Below are positions 1 to 4,857 of a DNA stretch of 8,037 nucleotides, one piece after another (within the stretch, counting starts at the first letter, position 1; each line of letters begins with the position of its first letter). Where the stretch lies: positions 1 through 8,037 of the forward strand of contig JAADEP010000156.1 of the NCBI GenBank assembly GCA_013153335.1. Reading direction: 5' to 3'. Origin of the DNA: Chloroflexota bacterium (GTDB lineage: Bacteria > Chloroflexota > Anaerolineae > Anaerolineales > DRMV01). Below the pieces are notes generated by a model, which had not been told where the DNA came from, did no database searches, and saw only the letters and a program-made list of their open reading frames with translations. The position numbers were made by a program, and so were the translations under genes.

Positions 1-42
1 TTCTCGCGGAATGAAGCCATCGTCAGCGCCTATTTGGCCTAA
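1..42 (+). CDS. C-terminal end of a probable ABC transporter ATP-binding protein (partial)
   Basis: The first frame reads FSRNEAIVSAYLA and then TAA at 40-42. This resembles the extreme C-terminus of branched-chain amino-acid-type ABC ATPases (LivF/LivG family), which often end in a pattern like R-[DN]-x-x-V-x-x-A-Y-L-G. Only 13 codons are visible, so no Walker or signature motif can be checked. The call rests on the tail pattern alone. The rest of the gene would lie to the left of the window. It could be a chance reading frame. Confidence 0.35.
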   Translation, partial: FSRNEAIVSAYLA

Positions 43-478
43 TAGACCTTACACAAACGCGTTTGGCCCGGACAGGGCTGCAAGGGAAGTCCAACACACT
101 TTGCCAATGCGTGAATCACCGACTTCGCCCCATCATGATCGTTCCTTGACCGCAGACGTCCAACAAACGTACTGAGAGGCCCTCGCATGAGGAACAGCCT
201 TCGGCCTGCTTGGCATACAAGGCTCTATTCAGGCTGCAAGGCATCGTTGGCTTTCATCTGATTTGCAGATTTACAGGTAAAAGATGAGGCTTTTATGGAA
301 GTCTCGCCCCTGAATCACCTCACATGCTGGCATGATGGTCACCAATTGACGTTGAGAGGCTTCCTTGATATGATGAGAGCGGATAATGAGGCAAGTTTTT
401 ATACAAGATTACAAGCTTTTTTGAGGTGATAGTTACGAAAAAAGATATACTATTCCGTCGAAATCGGGTCTCGCCTTA
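43..478. other. Intergenic region without a convincing gene
   Basis: This stretch of more than 400 bases has no reading frame with a recognisable product on either strand. It is visibly less GC-rich than the right half of the window, especially from about 240 onward. It contains a strong candidate promoter at 346-374 and a weaker one at 421-451, both pointing at the gene starting at 497. No tRNA-like cloverleaf, terminal inverted repeats or direct-repeat array was seen. Confidence 0.6.
346..374 (+). promoter_or_regulatory. Candidate sigma-70-type promoter upstream of the anchored hypothetical gene
   Basis: TTGACG (346-351) and TATGAT (369-374) are separated by exactly 17 bases. Each hexamer differs from consensus at one position. 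The next plus-strand gene begins at 497, giving an untranslated leader of roughly 115 bases. A weaker alternative, TTGAGG (421-426) with TATACT (446-451) and a 19-base spacer, lies closer to the gene. Which is used cannot be told from sequence. Confidence 0.5.
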
Positions 479-496
479 TTGGAGCTTGGTTGTGTT

Positions 497-1297
497 ATGC
501 GTAAAACTTTTTTGTACATCACCTTGGCATGGCTCATATTGTTATTGCTCTCCTCTTTGCTTCTAGCTAGCAATTCCTTCACAACATCCCTGACACTGCA
601 AACATGCAATCGAGATTCTGTCTGTTCTGAGGCTGTTGGAAAAGGCTTCATAACGAGCCTTTACTCGCCCTCGTTTCATGAACGCAAACGGGCTTTCAAT
701 CATGAAGCCATGTTTGCTGCGTGGCAAATCTTGCATCCAGAAATCTGCGCAAATCTTCTCATCCTCAACGAAAGTGGTGATTCTATGTGGACTTGGCAGG
801 AAATGCCGGACGTAATTACTGAATGGAGAACTGCTGGAAGTGCCCAAGACAATGCTCTAGTTTTCTTAGAGAGTTACTTTTACATACCAACTACAACAAC
901 CTTGCACAGAATACAAGAGAGTTTACAAACCGATTTGCGCACTTGTTATTTATGGATGCTCGTGGTTACGCCTGAACGTCTTCCGGGGCGAATCTTTCGT
1001 GGATTTTCGATCGGAGACTTCCTACATATTTACCCTGCTGTCATTGATGTAAACATCGAATCCATCGCTTGGGCCTGCGAAATTTGGGTGAGGGATATTA
1101 ACCTAATATCCCCCGATGTTCGCGAGAAGCAAGACCGGGATATATCGTACATGCGAAGTCTCCTAAAGCAAAATCCCACACACGTTACTCCTCAGGAATT
1201 GAGCTCGTGCGATTGGTATCTATGGTGTGACGATGTAGCCCAATGCATGGCAGGAGGGAAACGCTTTTATCTCCATCTCCCATCTCCAGAGGAATAA
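497..1297 (+). CDS. Hypothetical membrane-anchored or exported Cys/Trp-rich protein
   Basis: I do not recognise the family. The 266-residue product begins with basic MRK, followed by a long hydrophobic run (about residues 5-24, Leu-rich). This is either an N-terminal anchor or a signal peptide with possible cleavage near A24-S25. The rest looks soluble and would lie outside the cytoplasm. It has eight cysteines, all after the hydrophobic segment, including C37/C43 and an evenly spaced C-terminal trio C238-x5-C244-x5-C250. It also has about ten tryptophans. An even number of extracytoplasmic cysteines is compatible with disulfides, which is inference. The ATG at 497 is preferred over an in-frame TTG at 479 because it puts the basic residues directly before the hydrophobic segment. 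The ribosome site is weak (GGAG at 481-484, 12 bases upstream). Base composition is AT-richer and codon use looser than in the ribosomal and murA genes, which may indicate acquired or weakly expressed DNA. The gene stands alone on its strand. Confidence 0.7.
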   Translation: MRKTFLYITLAWLILLLLSSLLLASNSFTTSLTLQTCNRDSVCSEAVGKGFITSLYSPSFHERKRAFNHEAMFAAWQILHPEICANLLILNESGDSMWTWQEMPDVITEWRTAGSAQDNALVFLESYFYIPTTTTLHRIQESLQTDLRTCYLWMLVVTPERLPGRIFRGFSIGDFLHIYPAVIDVNIESIAWACEIWVRDINLISPDVREKQDRDISYMRSLLKQNPTHVTPQELSSCDWYLWCDDVAQCMAGGKRFYLHLPSPEE

Positions 1298-1762
1298 TCT
1301 GGACGCTAGCGCAATGTGCCCTCCAATGGCCCTTTCAAGCACGTCATTGACTTTGGGTGATATAGTACGGGAGTAAAGTTTCTATGAAGCGGGTCCGTTT
1401 ATGGTTGGCGGTATACATGGGTAGGGCAAAGGCCCTTCCCCAAGGATTCGAGCGACTTTCGCATTAGCCAAACCTGCCAGTCCCTTTTCTAAGTACAGGG
1501 AGCTTTGGCTTGTATTGGATATTCCCTGTCCAATCAGGATCCTGCCGTAGCGAGGTCTCTTTCACGCCCACCAGTGCAAGCCTCATACCCACGGCGACAC
1601 CCACCCCAACCCCAACGGCCACGGCAACGCCCGAAGATACCCCCACACCAACGCCGAAGTCCTCAGAGCAAAACCAGCGCCAGAACCGCCAACGGGAGCG
1701 CAACAGCAAGGGGAAATAGCCTGCCCGGAGGCGTGCCTCTAAGGGATAAACAGCCCCCGACA
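1298..1762. other. Intergenic region holding only degraded coding sequence
   Basis: No intact gene with a normal start and ribosome site was found. The main content is a threonine-proline-rich open stretch on the plus strand (described separately at 1384-1719). A 9-by-9 hairpin with one mismatch at 1419-1440 has no adjacent T-run. The DUF2726 gene ends at 1763 on the minus strand, and no clear Rho-independent terminator follows it. Confidence 0.5.
1384..1719 (+). pseudogene. Possible remnant of a small exported Thr-Pro-rich protein with in-frame TAG
   Basis: One frame runs from ATG at 1384 (MKRVRLWLAVYMG...) to TAG at 1717-1719, interrupted by a single in-frame TAG at 1465-1467. The second half holds a low-complexity PTATPTPTPTATATP segment and a further TPTPTP, and ends in a Gln/Arg/Lys-rich tail. 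Thr-Pro-rich linkers are common in exported Chloroflexota proteins. The N-terminus is basic and modestly hydrophobic but a poor signal peptide. No ATG start lies downstream of the stop, only a TTG at 1510. The complementary frame reads as Gly-Val repeats and is a shadow. I favour a decayed gene fragment, but a non-coding low-complexity stretch is possible. Confidence 0.25.
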
Positions 1763-2441
1763 TTATTGCTCCTGCGTGATTGGGCGCACGGTTCGGCAAC
1801 TTGGGTAGTTGGTGCAGACGTAAAACTTTTGTCCCCGGTATTTGCCTTTGGTCGCGACGCGGACGCGCATCGGCGCGCCGCACTTCGGGCATTGGGGTGT
1901 CCGGGAAGGCTCCGCGTCGGACGCTTGCTTTGGGGCCGGCGCAGAAGGGGGTTGCTCGCGCTCTTTTGCCCCTAAAACGCCCCGAAGTTCGTTTCGGATG
2001 CGGTCAACGTGATAGCTGCGTCGTACTGGGAATCGCAGCAAGGGTAAGTTGGCAGACCGGAACGCACCCTCGACAAATTGATCTCGTTGTTGCCGCGCCT
2101 TGCGCCGATGACTTGCGTCATCAAGCTCAATACCTAGGAGGGGTTTTAAAGTCGCGGGGTCGCAGATCAGAAAGTCCACATGGCGCTGCGAAATGCGATT
2201 GAAATAACCAAAGTTTTTTCTTCTTGTTCTCAACGAGGAGAATGTCCGCCAAACGGACTTTGGCAAAGATAGCAAAATCGCCCTCTAACGCGCGTTCCAA
2301 AACCTTGTAAAAAGAAAGCTCAGCTGGCGACAAAAGGGAAGGTCGCAGGCGATAAGGGTAACGTTCTGCTTGAGAGTGCTCACGACGAAGAAAAGGGAGC
2401 AAGATGCTCAGGCAACCCGGACGTTCGTCGGTCGATGGCAT
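1763..2441 (-). pseudogene. DUF2726 domain protein with C-terminal topoisomerase-type zinc ribbon, frameshifted
   Basis: Two overlapping minus-strand frames encode the two halves of one protein. The first starts at ATG 2441 behind an AGGAGG ribosome site (2449-2454) with 7-base spacing. It reads YPYRLRPSLLSPAELSFY and KVRLADILLVENKKK, the usual start of DUF2726. The second continues with NRISQRHVDFLICDP, LLGIELDDASHRRK and LPLLRFPVRRSYHV, the rest of the domain. The switch lies in an A6 run (2214-2219). Removing one A gives a continuous 225-residue product: DUF2726 at about residues 28-150, a Pro/Ala-rich linker, then a four-Cys zinc ribbon (C184, C187, C209, C215) like the C-terminal repeats of topoisomerase I. 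DUF2726 is, to my knowledge, grouped with PD-(D/E)XK nuclease-like folds. Its function is unknown, and a nucleic-acid role is inference. The break may be a real mutation, a homopolymer sequencing error, or corrected by slippage. All landmark motifs are otherwise intact, so recent change or error is likelier than old decay. Confidence 0.8.
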
Positions 2442-2559
2442 GGCGGGGCCTCCTGTTGAGGATGAGGAATGGAATGAGGGCTATCCTACCACAGGTTGGC
2501 CCCCCTTTTTTATCTCTCACTTCTACAAGATTTGCCTGCACCCCTTCGCTCCAAAAACC

Positions 2560-2588
2560 TGGACAAAACCGACGGGGATGGGTACAAT
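2560..2588 (+). promoter_or_regulatory. rplJL promoter
   Basis: TGGACA (2560-2565) and TACAAT (2583-2588) are separated by 17 bases, each one mismatch from the sigma-70 consensus. Transcription would start near 2595, just before the structured L10-type leader. This makes it the natural promoter of rplJ-rplL. Confidence 0.75.
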
Positions 2589-2595
2589 AGGGGCC

Positions 2596-2738
2596 GGTTT
2601 CGACAAACGGTATGGAAGGTACCCTTCCGCCGAAGACCGCAGGGGCCGTTGGGCTTAATCATCCTGCCGAGGTGGAGGGGATGGTGCGCGTTTTGGAGCC
2701 GCGCGCGTGCCTCCTCTCTGGGCAGGGGAGGCTTTTTT
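2596..2738 (+). promoter_or_regulatory. Ribosomal protein L10 leader (autoregulatory) with attenuator
   Basis: The transcript between promoter and rplJ is structured. A GGAAGG/CCTTCC hairpin (2614-2628) is followed by GACCGCAGG, then CTTAATC, then CCTGCCGAGGT (2663-2673), the conserved sequence style of the L10 leader motif. ACC-GCAGG (2636-2643) can pair with CCTGC-cga-GGT, leaving a three-base CGA bulge. In such leaders L10, or the L10-L12 complex, binds the RNA and represses its own operon. Downstream is a terminator hairpin (2709-2738). GGAGG at 2674-2678 could pair with CCTCC at 2710-2714 on the terminator's 5' arm, so a competing antiterminator fold is possible. The pairing is read from sequence, while regulation by L10 is inferred from the family. 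Confidence 0.75.
2709..2738 (+). terminator. Intrinsic terminator/attenuator in the rplJ leader
   Basis: A nine-pair stem (one G-T wobble) with a six-base loop spans 2709-2732 and is followed directly by six T residues (2733-2738). It sits between the promoter and the rplJ ribosome site, so it must be read through for rplJL expression. That position makes it an attenuator rather than an operon end. Confidence 0.8.
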
Positions 2739-2757
2739 GTTGGCCCCAATCTGATGC

Positions 2758-2766
2758 AGGAGGTGA
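2758..2766 (+). promoter_or_regulatory. rplJ ribosome binding site that selects the TTG start
   Basis: AGGAGGTGA closely matches the 16S anti-Shine-Dalgarno sequence. It is followed by five bases and then TTG at 2772. The in-frame ATG at 2754 overlaps this site and has no ribosome site of its own, so TTG is the better start. Confidence 0.75.
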
Positions 2767-2771
2767 CTGCC

Positions 2772-3335
2772 TTGGCCATTACGCGAGCTCGCAAACAGGA
2801 GTTCGTCGCGCTGTTCGAAAAACTCCTGCAGGATTCTGAAGGCTTGGTGCTCGTGACCTTCCAGGGCATTACGGTGCCCGAGATGGAGCAACTGCGCAAG
2901 AGCGTGCGCGAGAGCGGTGGCCAATTTATGGTCGTCAAGAATACGCTGTTCAAACGCGCGCTGACCGCACAGGGCTACCCGCTGCCCGAAGACCCTTCGG
3001 TGCTGGAAGGTCCGACCGCGGTGGCCTTCGCCCTGCAGGACCCAGCCGCGACGGCCAAGGCCGTGGTGGAATTTCGGAAGGGGCGGGAAAACGCGCTGCG
3101 CATCAAGGCCGGCTATTTGGACGGCAAGCCCGTCCCGGCTGAAACCATGGTGCAACTGGCGAAACTGCCTCCGCTGCCCGTGCTGCGCGCCCAACTCTTG
3201 GGCACGATTATGGCCCCGGCCACCCGTTTGGTGCGGGTTTTGGCCGAACCCGGGCGCCAGATCGCGGCGGTGGTGGATGCGTATCGCCGCAAGCAAGAAG
3301 AAGGCAGCGCGGCCCCCGAAAGCACCGCGGCCTAA
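2772..3335 (+). CDS. rplJ: 50S ribosomal protein L10
   Basis: L10 anchors the L7/L12 stalk dimers to 23S rRNA in the large subunit and so helps recruit translation GTPases. From the TTG the product has 187 residues, slightly above the usual 165-180. It opens with the typical ITRARKQEFVALFEKLLQ helix and the globular domain follows: LVLVTFQGITVPEMEQLR, then FMVVKNTLFKRAL. The last third, LVRVLAEPGRQIAAVVDAY, corresponds to the L7/L12-binding helix region and ends in a charged tail. An open frame extends upstream to 2496, but that part overlaps the promoter and leader and does not resemble L10. rplL follows after 54 bases, so the two form one operon. The gene is preceded by an L10-type leader and attenuator, implying feedback by its own product. 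The usual rplK-rplA neighbours are absent. Confidence 0.95.
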   Translation: MAITRARKQEFVALFEKLLQDSEGLVLVTFQGITVPEMEQLRKSVRESGGQFMVVKNTLFKRALTAQGYPLPEDPSVLEGPTAVAFALQDPAATAKAVVEFRKGRENALRIKAGYLDGKPVPAETMVQLAKLPPLPVLRAQLLGTIMAPATRLVRVLAEPGRQIAAVVDAYRRKQEEGSAAPESTAA

Positions 3336-3389
3336 ACGTCGGTGTTCGATTTGGAAGCGAAATCATCCTTACCCAGGAGGACGTGAACC

Positions 3390-3773
3390 ATGGTAGACCT
3401 GGACAAGCTGGTCGAAGAACTCAGCCAACTGACCGTGATGGAAGCCGCGGAGCTGGTCAAGAAGCTGGAAGAGAAATGGGGCGTCTCCGCGGCTGCTCCG
3501 GTCGCGGTCGCTGCCGCGCCGGGTGCGGCGGGCGCCGCGGCCGAAGAGGAGAAGGAAGAAAAGACCGAATTCGACGTGGTCTTGGCCGAGACCGGCCCCA
3601 AGAAGATCCACGTCATCAAGGTCATCCGCCAGCTGACCAACCTGGGCCTCAAAGAGGCCAAGCAAGTGGCCGAGACCCCCGGCGCCAAGATTTTGGAAGG
3701 CGTCTCCAAGGAAGAGGCCGAGAAGGCCAAGGAAGCCCTGGAGAAGGTCGGCGCGAAGGTCGAGATCAAATAG
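3390..3773 (+). CDS. rplL: 50S ribosomal protein L7/L12
   Basis: This is the flexible stalk protein that binds EF-Tu, EF-G and other translation GTPases. The 127 residues show all three parts in order. The N-terminal dimerisation helices (VDLDKLVEELSQLTVMEAAE, about 2-32) bind L10. An Ala/Gly/Pro-rich hinge follows (about 36-58). The C-terminal domain starts at about 62 (FDVVLAETGPKKIHVIKVIR) and includes the GTPase-contact stretch TNLGLKEAKQVAE and the closing VSKEEAEKAKEALEKVGAKV. ATG at 3390 has an AGGAGG ribosome site (3375-3380) with 9-base spacing. It lies 54 bases after rplJ with no promoter or terminator visible between. A strong hairpin closes the operon about 25 bases downstream. 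rpoB, a common downstream neighbour, is not there. Confidence 0.97.
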   Translation: MVDLDKLVEELSQLTVMEAAELVKKLEEKWGVSAAAPVAVAAAPGAAGAAAEEEKEEKTEFDVVLAETGPKKIHVIKVIRQLTNLGLKEAKQVAETPGAKILEGVSKEEAEKAKEALEKVGAKVEIK

Positions 3774-3797
3774 GCGGTCCCTCTTGGATGCGGCTCC

Positions 3798-3837
3798 AAC
3801 CCGGCCCAAGGATGCACCCTGGGCCGGGTTCGTCTTT
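3798..3837 (+). terminator. rplJL operon terminator
   Basis: AACCCGGCCCA (3798-3808) and TGGGCCGGGTT (3820-3830) form a perfect 11-base-pair stem with an 11-base loop, followed by the modestly T-rich CGTCTTT. It sits just after rplL and before the convergent SIMPL gene. The T tract is short, so efficiency is uncertain, but stem strength and position support a terminator. Confidence 0.75.
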
Positions 3838-3909
3838 AAGCCCAAACCTCAACCGCCCGAAGGGCCGCCCCCGACGAGCCCTCGAAGGCTCGCCGGGGTC
3901 AGCGCTTGG

Positions 3910-4677
3910 TCACGGGACGTTGAGCTCGAACTCCACGTTTACCTGAACGGTCACCTGAAGCTCGCCCGCTTCGACCGGCACTTCCATATCCGCGGCTTTG
4001 GATGCCGCCATGGGCATATCGAGCGCGGCCTCCGCGCGTGGCATGGGCGAACCTGCGAACGAAACATGTCGCGGCGGCCCTAAGGTCATGTCTAAGACTT
4101 CTGCCATGAGCGACGCCTGGGCTTTCGCGTCTTCAAGGGCTAATCGCCGCGCCTCAACCAGGGCTTCGTTATACTTTGAGGACTGGAACGTAAGCCCCTG
4201 GACCATATTCGCCCCCGCGGATAACGCCGCACCCAAAACATCGCCCAAAGTGTCCAAATCCCGCACCCGGGCCACCACGGTGTTCTCGGCCACGTAAACC
4301 TCTTTGGTGTTGTTGCTCGGGCCGATGACCGTGCGATATACCCGCAGATTGGCCGTGTGCAAATCGCGCTCCGCAACCCCCTGGGCCTTGAGCGCGTCGT
4401 ATACCGCGCGGGCCCGACGGATGTTCTCCGCGACCGCGACCGAAACATCGGGGTCTTGTGTGCGCACGCCCAAGCGGACGATCGCCATGTCGGGCGAGAG
4501 CGTCACTCGACCCGTGCCGATCACCCGGGCGATGCGAACCACGGGCGTGCTCTGGGGTTCGGCCGCACGGACCGCAACCGGTTGACGCTGCCCAAGGCCG
4601 AACCACGACCAGGTAAGGACGAAGGCCAAGAGCCCCAAAATCGTGAGCCATGGCCAAACACGTGTGCGAGGTTTCAT
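3910..4677 (-). CDS. SIMPL (DUF541) domain protein, exported or membrane-anchored
   Basis: This is a 255-residue protein of the SIMPL/DUF541 family, whose members are periplasmic or surface proteins of poorly defined function (E. coli YggE is one). Basic residues MKPRTR are followed by a hydrophobic segment (about 8-28), a signal peptide or anchor. The SIMPL domain begins at about residue 48 with VRIARVIGTGRVTLSPDMA and IVRLGVRT. Later come VAENTVVARVRDLDTLGDVL, GANMVQGLTF, an ARRLALEDAKAQA helix, and a final beta strand LQVTVQVNVEFEL. The start is supported by a full AAGGAGGTGA ribosome site (plus-strand 4681-4690) three bases upstream. The gene converges with rplJL and diverges from murA across 180 bases. 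No partner gene is adjacent on the same strand. Any link to envelope stress or to murA is only suggested by the family and position. Confidence 0.9.
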   Translation of the reverse strand: MKPRTRVWPWLTILGLLAFVLTWSWFGLGQRQPVAVRAAEPQSTPVVRIARVIGTGRVTLSPDMAIVRLGVRTQDPDVSVAVAENIRRARAVYDALKAQGVAERDLHTANLRVYRTVIGPSNNTKEVYVAENTVVARVRDLDTLGDVLGAALSAGANMVQGLTFQSSKYNEALVEARRLALEDAKAQASLMAEVLDMTLGPPRHVSFAGSPMPRAEAALDMPMAASKAADMEVPVEAGELQVTVQVNVEFELNVP

Positions 4678-4857
4678 GGTTCACCTCCTTCGTAACCCAA
4701 TATCTCCGAACCGGCTTCAACCGACCCAGGTCCCAGTGTTAGGCCTGAGAGACCGGGAGCAAAAGGCACGGGCTTTTCTGGCCAATCTCCATGCCCATGC
4801 GTCAGAGGGCGTTACAATCAAACGTGAGCGATCCTCACCGAAAGTAAGGAGAACCTT
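4678..4857. promoter_or_regulatory. Divergent intergenic region between the SIMPL gene and murA
   Basis: The promoters of both divergent genes should lie here. On the plus strand TACAAT (4813-4818) is a reasonable -10 element, but no good -35 is seen at the expected distance. A short inverted repeat, GTGAG-5-CTCAC (4824-4838), sits in the predicted murA leader. The murA ribosome site AAGGAG (4846-4851) has 6-base spacing to ATG. No convincing minus-strand promoter was found. Confidence 0.35.

Noticed and set aside
39..188. 49-codon minus-strand open frame beginning MRGPLSTFVGRL
   Set aside because: No ribosome site or family resemblance, and it overlaps the probable ABC-ATPase stop codon. 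Too short to support.
1419..1440. Hairpin GGGTAGGGC/GCCCTTCCC with AAAG loop
   Set aside because: It has one mismatch and no T-run on either side, so there is no basis for calling a terminator or RNA gene.
1584..1660. Short ACCCC/CCAACG-type periodicity that could suggest a DNA repeat
   Set aside because: It is explained by Thr-Pro dipeptide coding (ACx CCx codons). There is no regular spacer structure, so it is not a CRISPR or iteron array.
1464..1892. Minus-strand frame with Gly-Val repeats
   Set aside because: The repeats are the antisense of the Thr-Pro-coding stretch, and its other part overlaps the real zinc-ribbon frame. No independent support.
2496..2771. N-terminal extension of the rplJ frame back to ATG 2496
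   Set aside because: It overlaps the promoter, the L10-type leader and the attenuator, and its translation does not resemble L10. A strong ribosome site supports TTG 2772 instead.
2655..3296. 213-codon minus-strand frame opposite rplJ
   Set aside because: His/Gln/Arg-rich composition with no domain, fully antisense to a clear L10 gene. Shadow frame.
4824..4838. Inverted repeat GTGAG-5-CTCAC upstream of murA
   Set aside because: Only five base pairs per arm and no known operator match. Expected often by chance.
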